57,205 bases of DNA from positions 1 to 57,205 of the forward strand of contig CBFGRV010000021.1 of assembly GCA_965651265.1 (NCBI GenBank). Direction: 5' to 3'. The notes below the pieces were generated by a model. It ran no database searches. It worked only from the letters and a program-made list of their open reading frames with translations, and was not told the origin of the DNA. Of the stretch, positions 1-7,180 are shown one piece after another. Position 1 is the first letter of the stretch; every line of letters begins with the position of its first letter. The stretch comes from CBFGRV01 sp965651265. GTDB taxonomy: Bacteria > Bacteroidota > Rhodothermia > Rhodothermales > VXPQ01. Position numbers and translations under genes: made by a program.

Positions 1-1
1 G

Positions 2-72
2 TTGCCCGGGGAGGATTCGAACCTCCACATACGGCTCCAAAGGCCGCTGTCCTGCCATTAGACGACCGGGCA
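2..72 (-). tRNA. tRNA-Gln (anticodon TTG)
   Basis: Read on the minus strand this folds as a complete cloverleaf. The 7-bp acceptor pairs TGCCCGG with CCGGGCA. The anticodon stem GCGGC/GCCGT encloses the loop CTTTGGA, so the anticodon is TTG, and the T-arm is GGAGGTTCGAATCCTCC. The U1-A72 first pair is typical of tRNA-Gln. The discriminator is A; only the first C of a possible CCA is inside the window, so the 3' end may be cut by the window edge. No second tRNA lies next to it here. Confidence 0.95.
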
Positions 73-227
73 CAGTGAGTCTGCTCTTGACCTTCGATGG
101 ATGCTCTTTTCCAAGACCCGGAGTCTGGAAAAATAAACGGCCCTGGCGCGCCAATCAACGAATCGGCCAGGGGCGGGTTTCGCCCTGGGCGTCGCCGGCC
201 CGGATTTACAAAGACTTAAAAAAGTGC

Positions 228-1364
228 TCATTCGAACGTCTCCCTGATGGCCTCAAGTGGTATCGCCTCGACGGTGCCCCGATGACCGGACATGGATCGG
301 GCTTTGAAGAGGGAATTGTATACGGCCTCTTCCGTGGCCTCCACGGCGGCCTGGAAGAGCGGCGACATCTGATCGTTCGGTAGAAGGGTGACGGGCGATG
401 CGCCGGCTCGCCGATCGGGCGTGCGTCGCACTTCCTCGGCTGTCGAAAAGGCGATCGCGTAGTCTCCGGAGCCGTTCGTCATGGGCGATCCCGTGCGCGC
501 GATGCCGAGGAGGGCACGATAGGCCAGCCGTTCCAGGTTGCGGTCGGATAGAGGCGCATCGGTGCCCACGACGATCATCACGGACCCGTCCCCCGCCTCG
601 TCGTCGACGGAGTCTCGCAAATAGTATTGTCCCAGCCGCTTTCCGACGGGCATACCCATGACGCGAAGCACGCCACCGTAGTTCGTCTGTACGAGCACGC
701 CCACCGTATACCCGCCCAGCGACTCGGGCAGTCGCCTCGAGCTAGTCCCGATGCCGCCCTTCCATCCGAACGCAATCGTTCCGGTGCCGGCGCCGACTGC
801 GCCTTCTTCGACCGGGCCCTCCGCCGCCAGTTCGATGGCTTCGAGAACGTGATCCGGCGTCACGACGCGTGCCCGGATGTCGTTCAGGTAGCCGTCGTTC
901 GTCTCCCCGACTACCGCGTTGACCGATCGCACGTCTTCGTTACCCGGCTGCGCCAGGGTGTATTCGATGATGGCATCGGCGGCACGCGGAACGGAGAGCG
1001 TGTTCGTCAGGACGATGGGCGTCTCGATTTCCCCGAGTTCCCGAATCTGGGTGACCCCCATCAACTTGCCGAACCCGTTGCCCACCGCGACCCCTGCCGG
1101 CACCTTCTCCTGATACAGATTGCGGCCATGAGCCAAAATGGCCGTCACTCCGGTTCGGATGGCGTCCCCGTCTATCAGCGTGAGATGTCCCACCCTTACC
1201 CCCGGGACATCCGTGATCGCATTGAGAGTACCCGTGGGCAGCACTCCGGGTCGGATACCCATTTCTCTGGCGCGCGTCCGGTCCTGCGCCTTTGCGCTGT
1301 CGGCCATGGTCGATCCCATCAATAGAATCAACAAAAAACAATGTAGAGGAAACCGGATGTGCAT
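228..1364 (-). CDS. P1 family peptidase (DmpA/BapA-type aminopeptidase, family S58), exported
   Basis: Self-processing Ntn-hydrolase-like aminopeptidase of the DmpA/BapA family, known to release N-terminal D- or beta-amino acids from short peptides. The family core is visible: 'NAITDVPGVRVGH' near the N-terminus, 'GAVGAGTGT' followed by 'KGGIGTSSR' in the middle, and 'MTNGSGDYAIAFST' around the expected autocleavage site, whose Ser would become the nucleophile. A hydrophobic signal peptide follows the chosen Met ('MHIRFPLHCFLLILLMG') and ends near 'AKAQD', so the enzyme is probably periplasmic. The frame stays open to a Met at 1391; I prefer the inner start because it gives a compact signal peptide. 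It stands alone between tRNA-Gln and a divergent racemase. The substrate cannot be read from sequence. Confidence 0.88.
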   Translation of the reverse strand: MHIRFPLHCFLLILLMGSTMADSAKAQDRTRAREMGIRPGVLPTGTLNAITDVPGVRVGHLTLIDGDAIRTGVTAILAHGRNLYQEKVPAGVAVGNGFGKLMGVTQIRELGEIETPIVLTNTLSVPRAADAIIEYTLAQPGNEDVRSVNAVVGETNDGYLNDIRARVVTPDHVLEAIELAAEGPVEEGAVGAGTGTIAFGWKGGIGTSSRRLPESLGGYTVGVLVQTNYGGVLRVMGMPVGKRLGQYYLRDSVDDEAGDGSVMIVVGTDAPLSDRNLERLAYRALLGIARTGSPMTNGSGDYAIAFSTAEEVRRTPDRRAGASPVTLLPNDQMSPLFQAAVEATEEAVYNSLFKARSMSGHRGTVEAIPLEAIRETFE

Positions 1365-1482
1365 GGAGTTGCTGTAAGGGGCGCTAAACACACCTGCTAA
1401 TATTACGGCGATTCCTCGACGTCATTTCGGTTAGTGGCGATGATCTGCCTCTCCGAATTCGAGGGTGCGTGCACATAAAAAT

Positions 1483-2259
1483 ATGGAGCAAGAGAGAATA
1501 ATAGGCGTGATCGGCGGAATGGGCCCATACGCCGGCCTGGATCTCGTCCGTAAGATTTTTGACCACACCGCGGCATCGCGGGATCAGGACCACCTTCCTG
1601 TCGCGCTGCTTTCGTATCCGGGGCGCATCCGCGACCGAAGCCTGTTTCTGTTAAGAGCTACCGGCGAGGACTCAGGCGTAAACCCGGCAGAGGCAATCGC
1701 AGGCATCGCGCTCGAGCTCGATCGCCTGGGAGCGACCGTGGCGGGCATTCCATGTAACACGGCCCACGCACCCGCCATATTCGACGTCGTGCAGCAGCGC
1801 CTCCGTGAGGCCGGTGCAGCCGTGCAGCTCCTCAACATGATCGACGAGGCCGTCAACCACATCCGAGCGCAAACCGACCGCCTCGAGCGCATCGGCCTGC
1901 TCTCAACGTCGGCTGTATATCGATTCGGTATCTACAAGAATGCGTTACAGGATGCCGGCCTCACTCCCATCCTGCCGGATGAGACTGTGCAGGAGAATAT
2001 CGTCAATCGCACGATCTTCGATCCATCTTACGGCATCAAGGCGCAGGCCAATCCTGTCTCTCAGATCGCACGGCAGAGCCTTCTTAGCGCCATCCACCAC
2101 CTGAAGGAAAGGGGTGCCGAGGCCGTTGTGCTCGGCTGCACAGAGCTGCCGCTCGCCGTCCCGGAACGTGAGATTGAAGGGTTGCCTCTCATCGATCCGA
2201 CGGAGGTCCTGGCCCGTGCGCTCATCCGCGCAACCTACCCCGATCGCCTGAAGGAATGA
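1483..2259 (+). CDS. aspartate/glutamate racemase family protein
   Basis: Cofactor-independent amino-acid racemase of the RacX/YgeA/Asp-racemase family, which interconverts L- and D-forms with two cysteines. The first catalytic Cys is in 'GIPCNTAHA' and the second in 'LGCTELPLA'; the N-terminal 'IGVIGGMGPYAG' is the family signature. Length (about 258 residues) is normal. I chose ATG 1483; an in-frame GTG at 1465 would add six residues and neither has a strong ribosome binding site. It is divergent from the P1 peptidase, which can act on D-amino-acid peptides, so a shared role in D-amino-acid metabolism is possible but not shown. Substrate (Asp, Glu or another amino acid) is not decided. Confidence 0.88.
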   Translation: MEQERIIGVIGGMGPYAGLDLVRKIFDHTAASRDQDHLPVALLSYPGRIRDRSLFLLRATGEDSGVNPAEAIAGIALELDRLGATVAGIPCNTAHAPAIFDVVQQRLREAGAAVQLLNMIDEAVNHIRAQTDRLERIGLLSTSAVYRFGIYKNALQDAGLTPILPDETVQENIVNRTIFDPSYGIKAQANPVSQIARQSLLSAIHHLKERGAEAVVLGCTELPLAVPEREIEGLPLIDPTEVLARALIRATYPDRLKE

Positions 2260-2323
2260 GGATCAAGTCGGCGTGCTTCCAAGTTGAGGCACGCAACGAT
2301 ACGCCGTTCTTGTCGCCAACTCC

Positions 2324-3013
2324 ATGACGACGGTGCTCAGCCAATCCGTAGAAGACTACCTCAAGACGATCTATAAGCTGCACGACCGCAGCGATATAGT
2401 CTCCACCAGCGACATCGCCCGATCACTTGACGTGTCCGCGGCATCCGTCACGAATATGGTGAAGCGCCTGGCACAGCTGAAACTCGTCGAGTACGAATCG
2501 TACCGCGGCGTCTCCCTTACCGAGACCGGCGAAAAGGTGGCGCTCGAGATCATTCGCCACCATCGGCTACTCGAGTTGTATCTGCGCGAGGTGATGGGCT
2601 ACCCGTGGGACAAGATTCACGAAGAAGCCGAGCACCTGGAGCACCACATCTCGGAGGAGTTTGAGGACAAATTGGACGAGATGCTGGGCTATCCAACCCA
2701 CGATCCGCACGGCGACCCGATTCCGACACGCGATGGCGAGATAGCGGAGGCCATCACCGATCCCCTATCCGACATGCAGGCGGGGCAATCCGTGTACATC
2801 CAGCGCGTATCGGATGAGGATCCGGAGATGTTGATCTATCTCGAAGAAATCGGTCTGCTGCCCGGTGCGTCCATCGAGATCGTGGAGAAGGCACCCTTTC
2901 ACGGGCCTATAACGGTACGCGTGGGCGATGGTGAGCAGGTGCTCGGTTACCGCGTGGCGACGAACATCTTCGTGAAGCCGGGTATCGACATGCCGCCCGA
3001 CGGGCATCTCTGA
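2324..3013 (+). CDS. DtxR/MntR-family metal-dependent transcriptional regulator with FeoA/SH3 domain
   Basis: Metal-sensing repressor. A winged-helix DNA-binding domain (about residues 4-65) is followed by a metal-binding dimerisation domain (66-145) and a C-terminal SH3/FeoA-like domain (about 148-225). Likely metal ligands are D11 in 'SVEDYLKTIY', H79/H80, and E103, E106 and H107 in 'EAEHLEHH'. At the two positions that discriminate metals in this family it carries Asp (Met in IdeR/DtxR) and Glu (Cys in IdeR/DtxR), as in manganese-sensing MntR, although it keeps the SH3 domain of the iron sensors. I therefore infer Mn sensing, with moderate confidence. No metal transporter is adjacent; the zinc locus at 30-35.7 kb is 27 kb away. 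Confidence 0.88.
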   Translation: MTTVLSQSVEDYLKTIYKLHDRSDIVSTSDIARSLDVSAASVTNMVKRLAQLKLVEYESYRGVSLTETGEKVALEIIRHHRLLELYLREVMGYPWDKIHEEAEHLEHHISEEFEDKLDEMLGYPTHDPHGDPIPTRDGEIAEAITDPLSDMQAGQSVYIQRVSDEDPEMLIYLEEIGLLPGASIEIVEKAPFHGPITVRVGDGEQVLGYRVATNIFVKPGIDMPPDGHL

Positions 3014-3028
3014 GATTCGGGTCCGTAA

Positions 3029-3352
3029 TCAGGCGCGGCGCCGGAGATCCGAACCGTCCCTTCGCATCGCCTCTTTGCAGAGGCGGGTTTGCGCCTCGAT
3101 GACCGCAGCCACGCATTCGTCATTCGATTCGACGAACTTCCAGTCGCAATCCGGAAAGCGGGCATCTCGCTGTCTGCGAGCCTCGCTCTTCAGCAACCAG
3201 TAGGCCGCATTCCAGGCCAGTTGAGCATTGGGGTGCGCGTCCATATAGCGATACAGAACTGATTTCCACGCGCGTTCGCCAGGGAGCCACCATGGCCGCG
3301 TCGCAGCGTTATCGACTTCGTGATGGCGAGGATATCGGCCGCCGGGCGACAC
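3029..3352 (-). CDS. hypothetical protein, last gene of the minus-strand cluster
   Basis: I do not recognise this 107-residue protein. It starts with GTG only 3 bases after the nucleotidyltransferase stop, which suggests translational coupling, and ends 15 bases from the convergent MntR-like gene. The product is soluble, with no signal peptide or membrane segment, and unusually rich in Trp, Arg and Ala: 'RPWWLPGERAWKSVLYRY', 'AWNAAYWLLKSEARRQRD', and three Cys without a CxxC pattern. The start could lie downstream, since the first 20 residues look less constrained. Position and composition make a real gene more likely than not. Confidence 0.5.
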   Translation of the reverse strand: MSPGGRYPRHHEVDNAATRPWWLPGERAWKSVLYRYMDAHPNAQLAWNAAYWLLKSEARRQRDARFPDCDWKFVESNDECVAAVIEAQTRLCKEAMRRDGSDLRRRA

Positions 3353-3355
3353 CGC

Positions 3356-4138
3356 TTAAGCGGACCTGGCCAGGATCACCGGCTCCCGCGCCAGAAGGTC
3401 ACGGGCTTTTTCATACATGTAGCGCGTGTTGATCTGCAGGCGCATGCTACCCTCCGGCATTACGGCCACGCGGACAGGTTGGCGCTCCACCAGGTAGGAT
3501 AGGAATCCGGCCAATCGGTGGGGACTCCCGGCTCCCGCCAGGTAGTCATCCACCAGATTTGCGGCGTCTGGCTGCAGAAAAAGGATGTTCGGACACACCC
3601 ACTGGGCCGGTGGATGCTCGGGCTGATCGTGCACGCCCGTCAAGTGCTTGCTGTCGTCGAACTCGATGACCGTGTGCTGCTGCAGGACGGCGTGATGCGT
3701 CTCGGGAAAGGCCAGAACGAGCGACTCACCGGATGCCCGAGACTCCTCCCATAGCGGTGCCAGTGGAAACCGGTATATGTTGTAGCCGGCGGAGACGATA
3801 GCCCCATTGGGCGCGCCCGCGCGACGAAGCACGAAAGCCAGGTCGCCCACTTCGCCTAGCTTATGCTCCTCGTCGGTGGAGCCGTTGATATGCAGGTAAA
3901 TGGCAACCTCCTGCTCCGCGCAGCGGTCTCTCCACGCCGGCCACCATCGGTAAAATTCCGATGCAAATCGGCCGTTTGCCACGACGTGCACCTCTGTTAA
4001 AGCGGGCACATCCAGGAGCAGATCCATCTGATAATCCACCACGGGCCGACCGGCGATGTCCAGGAGGGCATTCGGCCGATTCTTTGTGATGGGATAGAGT
4101 CGTGTACCGAAACCGGCACACAGAAGAATCGCGTTCAT
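3356..4138 (-). CDS. sugar-phosphate nucleotidyltransferase-like protein, probably catalytically altered
   Basis: NTP-transferase fold of the RmlA/GalU/GlmU kind, which normally joins an NTP to a sugar phosphate or phosphocholine. The N-terminal glycine-rich loop is clear ('AGFGTRLYP', residues 8-16). Two key positions are changed: the Lys of the usual 'P-K-x-L' is Asn ('RPNALL', N23), and the metal-binding Asp of the usual 'GDN' is Tyr ('SAGYNIYRF', Y119). The enzyme may be inactive, regulatory, or use other ligands. The start overlaps the end of the CysQ-like gene by 4 bp, so the two are translated together. It ends with a helical segment 'MYEKARDLLA'. Fold confidence is high, activity confidence is low. 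Confidence 0.8.
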   Translation of the reverse strand: MNAILLCAGFGTRLYPITKNRPNALLDIAGRPVVDYQMDLLLDVPALTEVHVVANGRFASEFYRWWPAWRDRCAEQEVAIYLHINGSTDEEHKLGEVGDLAFVLRRAGAPNGAIVSAGYNIYRFPLAPLWEESRASGESLVLAFPETHHAVLQQHTVIEFDDSKHLTGVHDQPEHPPAQWVCPNILFLQPDAANLVDDYLAGAGSPHRLAGFLSYLVERQPVRVAVMPEGSMRLQINTRYMYEKARDLLAREPVILARSA

Positions 4139-5124
4139 CTTTGTTGTTCGATGGGATTCGATTGTATCCTGGCGAGCACCTCCAGGATACGGTCGTGGAA
4201 TCGTCCATTCGAGGCTACGATACCCACGTTTTTCTCGAGGCGGGGGCCTCTGCTGAAATCGAGTCGCTCGCCGTTCAGATCCGTCAGCTTCCCGCCGGCT
4301 TCCTCGACCACGAGTGCGCCCGCCGCGTGGTCCCAGATGTTCTCGACGTAGCCGGTGTGCCGCGTCAGGCGAAGGTAGATCTCCGCCTCACCGGCCGCGA
4401 CGACCGCATACTTCGCCTGGCTGTCGAGCCGGTATGGTTCGCGTCGGATGCCCAGCTCCTCCGCGAGGGCTACGGCCTCCGAATGCGACGTGTGCGCTGA
4501 TTCGACCGACTCGCAGAAGCGTGCTCTGGACGGATCCGCAATCTCGCTTACGCTGACAGCGGTCCGATCCGGCTCGCCCTCGATAGGCTCGCGAAAGGCG
4601 CCCTGTCCGGCTACGGCGCCGAATACATTGCCCACCGTGCCGGAAACCTCGAGGTTCGGGCACGCCAGAGCGGCCACCACCGGCTCACCTTCGACGATGA
4701 GGGCCAGTGCGATGGCATATTGCTCGCTCCTCAAAAACCCTTTCGTTCCATCGATGGGGTCGAGTGTCCAGAAGCGCCTGCTATACGTCGCCGCATTGCC
4801 GCGATCGATCCAGCTCGTCACCTCTTCGGGGCCTGCATCCGGCACGACCTTCCGCACCTCCGCAACCATGCGATTCAACACGGCATGATTCTCCGGCTCG
4901 CGCAGCGCTTTCGCGTCTTCCTCAGCCATGATGGGATCGCCGGGAAATTTTTCGCCGAGTTTCCGGCAGATCAGGGCCTGACTCCCGTAGTCGGCAACGG
5001 TTACCGGAGATCGGTCGCGTTTTTCCATCGCTCCCCGGTCGAGCGACGACTGTACGGACCGGCACAGCAATGATGCCTCGCGAACGGCCTCGAGCGCCGT
5101 CTCAAGCTCGTTTTGATACGTCAT
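4135..5124 (-). CDS. cysQ: 3'(2'),5'-bisphosphate nucleotidase (CysQ/HAL2-type inositol monophosphatase family)
   Basis: Mg-dependent, Li-sensitive-type phosphatase that removes the 3' phosphate from PAP, the by-product of sulfate assimilation and sulfation, or acts on inositol phosphates. The diagnostic metal-binding motif 'LDPIDGTKGF' is at residues 121-130, 'AEEDA' supplies acidic ligands at 67-71, and 'WDHAAGALVVEEAGG' is the second signature. The 'DPIDGTKGF' form is typical of the HAL2/SAL1 PAP phosphatases rather than SuhB. Length (329) also matches HAL2. It overlaps both neighbours by 4 bp, as the second gene of an HsdR-N / CysQ / nucleotidyltransferase / hypothetical cluster. No sulfate-assimilation genes are visible here. 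Confidence 0.88.
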   Translation of the reverse strand: MTYQNELETALEAVREASLLCRSVQSSLDRGAMEKRDRSPVTVADYGSQALICRKLGEKFPGDPIMAEEDAKALREPENHAVLNRMVAEVRKVVPDAGPEEVTSWIDRGNAATYSRRFWTLDPIDGTKGFLRSEQYAIALALIVEGEPVVAALACPNLEVSGTVGNVFGAVAGQGAFREPIEGEPDRTAVSVSEIADPSRARFCESVESAHTSHSEAVALAEELGIRREPYRLDSQAKYAVVAAGEAEIYLRLTRHTGYVENIWDHAAGALVVEEAGGKLTDLNGERLDFSRGPRLEKNVGIVASNGRFHDRILEVLARIQSNPIEQQR

Positions 5125-5618
5125 GTGGATGTCTCGTGGGGAGGTACACCATTTAGAAACTCATACGAACCGGATTCCGGGACCACGCGCCAGCAGAAAT
5201 GCTTGAGTCCATTGGTTGCGGCCAGGAAACGCGCTCCTACTACGCGATTGTACCGGGAGACCTGGTCGAACGTAGCCTGCCCGATAGGCACATCCGGCGC
5301 TTTACACTCGACCAGCAGAAACGGTCGGCCACGTCTGTCGTGCGCCAGGATGTCCGCACGCCGGAGCATGTCCTGGTACCGGAAGCCCATTTCCACAGCG
5401 ATAAGCGAGGCCGCATAGCCCCGATGGTCGATAAGATATCTTAGGAAGTTTTGCCTGACCCATTCCTCCGGCGTGCAACGGACGAACTTCCGACGAATAG
5501 CATCGAACACCTCCAGCTCACCCCCGGCATCACGCAGCGACAGCTCACATCGTGGGAGGTTGAGAGGCGTCAGAACCCCAAGGCCGCCTGATTGCCGTGT
5601 GACCTGCTTGCCGCTCAT
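5121..5618 (-). CDS. stand-alone type I restriction enzyme HsdR N-terminal-like protein
   Basis: A 165-residue protein matching the HsdR N-terminal (PD-(D/E)xK nuclease-fold) domain without helicase or motor. The fold's signature is visible: 'RADILAHDRRGRPFLLVECKAPD', where the Asp after 'RA' and the 'ECK' pair are the D...ExK catalytic residues, preceded by 'EEWVRQNFLRYLIDHRGY'. Solo proteins of this kind are common in Bacteroidota and have no settled function. No hsdM or hsdS lies nearby, so this is not a restriction system. It overlaps the upstream AttH-like gene and the downstream CysQ gene by 4 bp each, so it sits inside a translationally coupled run. Confidence 0.85.
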   Translation of the reverse strand: MSGKQVTRQSGGLGVLTPLNLPRCELSLRDAGGELEVFDAIRRKFVRCTPEEWVRQNFLRYLIDHRGYAASLIAVEMGFRYQDMLRRADILAHDRRGRPFLLVECKAPDVPIGQATFDQVSRYNRVVGARFLAATNGLKHFCWRVVPESGSYEFLNGVPPHETST

Positions 5619-6799
5619 CGACCTCGAAGACGCCCCTCCGAGTCACCACATCCCGTGAGCTCGGCGTAGCCGTATCCGGTAGACGTCCCCTCGATCCGGA
5701 CGGCCCCCTCCCAGTACGTGACGACCGCCGCAAGCTCTTGATCATCCATCAGAGCCTCGAGGCGCAGATCGACGTTTTGATCCGGCACCTGAAACCGCCA
5801 CGCCACCGGGTAAGCATAGCCGCTTTCAGGGTTGCGCCAGTATCGAGAAGGCTCGAGCAACACATCCCCCCACGCGAGTGGTGTCACGTCACCCTGCAGA
5901 TCGATCAAGCTGCCGCTGCTGAATTCGCTCACGCCGCCATCGTCCAGGCGCAACTGGTAGTACATGATCTCCCGGCCATCGTCGAGCTGTAGAGAAAACC
6001 AATCCCATCCGACCTGGTTTTCACCGAGCGCGCTCGTGCTCCATTCGTGATCCATCCAGCTCCATCCCGAAACCTCATAGGCCGCGCCGTCCATCGCGAT
6101 CGTTCCGTTCGTCGCCAGCCTGGTCATCGAATAGTAGTACGAAGCGTTTCCGGGCTCCGGTCCCTTGACGTCGAGGCCCCCATCGCCGTGCAAAACTACC
6201 GGCTTCACGCGCATTAATCGCAGGTCGATGGAGAGTGATTCTCCGCCGGCGCGGAGACGCACCGAATCGGCCGTCGGGCCTGACGTCGACCAGTCCTCGA
6301 GCCAGATGCGGAAGGGCATCGACTGCGCGCCGGCAAGACCGGCGGCACCTCGGCTGAATCGTTCGGATGCCGCGAACCGGTTGCCCGTGGGATCGGTGAC
6401 GGCGAAGTGGGCCATGTAGAGCTGATTGGTGTTCCACGCGGAGTCCGTCGCAGCCGCCGTGGTGTCCGCCCGTAGCTCCGTCCTGAAGAACGTCAGCTGG
6501 TACCCAAAACGCCGCCCATCTTGCGAGGAAACGTTTCCCGTGTAGTACCACCATTCCGTCCGATAACCGGGGTGAGGGCCATGGTCGGATGGAAATTCGA
6601 TGGCCCGCCGGCGGTCCGCCCGCAGAAAACCGGCCGTATCGGCCGCCAGTGCGTCGGCGACGCTCAACTGCGTGCGGATCTCCGGATCGTCCCGCGAGAG
6701 AAGTATGAGCGCAGAAACCGCAGCCGCCGTCAGCAGGATAGCGATCAGAATACGAGTCGCTCGCCCCGAGACATTCGAATAGGTGCCCGATGAATGCAC
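5615..6799 (-). CDS. AttH-like lipocalin-fold protein (carotenoid 1,2-hydratase-like), membrane anchored
   Basis: AttH/CrtC-like protein with two lipocalin-like barrels, the extracytoplasmic partner of AttEFG-type ABC systems. A single N-terminal membrane segment ('ILIAILLTAAAVSALILL', about residues 17-34) is followed by the family's hallmark 'FPSDHGPHPGYRTEWWYYTG' (near 69-88) and 'GYQLTFFRTEL'. The mid-protein 'GWSWMDHEWSTS' is also characteristic. The ABC permease and ATPase genes lie just upstream on the same strand, the expected Att arrangement. The ligand is unknown; these systems are thought to handle lipophilic cargo at the envelope. The 3' end overlaps the HsdR-N gene by 4 bp. Confidence 0.87.
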   Translation of the reverse strand: MHSSGTYSNVSGRATRILIAILLTAAAVSALILLSRDDPEIRTQLSVADALAADTAGFLRADRRRAIEFPSDHGPHPGYRTEWWYYTGNVSSQDGRRFGYQLTFFRTELRADTTAAATDSAWNTNQLYMAHFAVTDPTGNRFAASERFSRGAAGLAGAQSMPFRIWLEDWSTSGPTADSVRLRAGGESLSIDLRLMRVKPVVLHGDGGLDVKGPEPGNASYYYSMTRLATNGTIAMDGAAYEVSGWSWMDHEWSTSALGENQVGWDWFSLQLDDGREIMYYQLRLDDGGVSEFSSGSLIDLQGDVTPLAWGDVLLEPSRYWRNPESGYAYPVAWRFQVPDQNVDLRLEALMDDQELAAVVTYWEGAVRIEGTSTGYGYAELTGCGDSEGRLRGR

Positions 6800-6844
6800 T
6801 ACATGAGCGCGATCCTGCGATCGCCTGTCGGAGTGGCCGCGCGT

Positions 6845-7066
6845 CTATTTCCGGCCGATGATCGTGGTGCGGCGAAGCTCCTCAGGACGCCGGTAGAGGG
6901 CACCCTTCGATCCGCTGATCGAGACGTTGCGGTGCACGAGCTCCCACTTTTCCTCGATCTCCGACTCGTCACCGCTGAAAGGTGCCGATCCCGTCCCGGA
7001 CCGGCCGAAATCAAAGACGAAAAGATTGTTGGGATTCCCGAGTAGTACCTGCGTAGGCATCGGCAT
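6845..7066 (-). CDS. possible small hypothetical protein between permease and AttH genes
   Basis: In the 380-base gap between the ABC permease and the AttH-like gene, the minus strand holds one plausible short frame of 73 residues. It reads as a soluble acidic/basic protein ('FVFDFGRSGTGSAPFSGDES', 'EEKWELVHRNVSISG') with no membrane segment, and ends 45 bases before the AttH start. I do not recognise it. The frame is open upstream to 7120, but the cluster 'MPMPTQ' at 7066/7060 is the more natural start. If it is not a gene, this gap holds nothing else I can name. Confidence 0.4.
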   Translation of the reverse strand: MPMPTQVLLGNPNNLFVFDFGRSGTGSAPFSGDESEIEEKWELVHRNVSISGSKGALYRRPEELRRTTIIGRK

Positions 7067-7180
7067 GAGGTGCTGAATGGTTGAACCTGGCAAGCTGGGG
7101 ACTGCTTCGACACCGCCCACTTTGCTTCAATCCCGCATCTTCGTAATAGGGAACCCAACGAAAGTTTCACATGGACGGAC

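Noticed and set aside
107..133. Stem TTTTCCAAGAC/GTCTGGAAAA between the P1 peptidase and tRNA-Gln as a terminator.
   Set aside because: The hairpin is good, but no T-run follows it in either direction; the A/T bases are part of the stem.
2324..3013. MntR-like regulator as the zinc-locus regulator.
   Set aside because: It lies 27 kb away, has Mn-type ligand choices, and I found no operator-like palindrome shared with the zinc genes.
5121..5618. Type I restriction-modification system.
   Set aside because: Only the N-terminal nuclease-type domain is present; no HsdM, HsdS or helicase part in the window.
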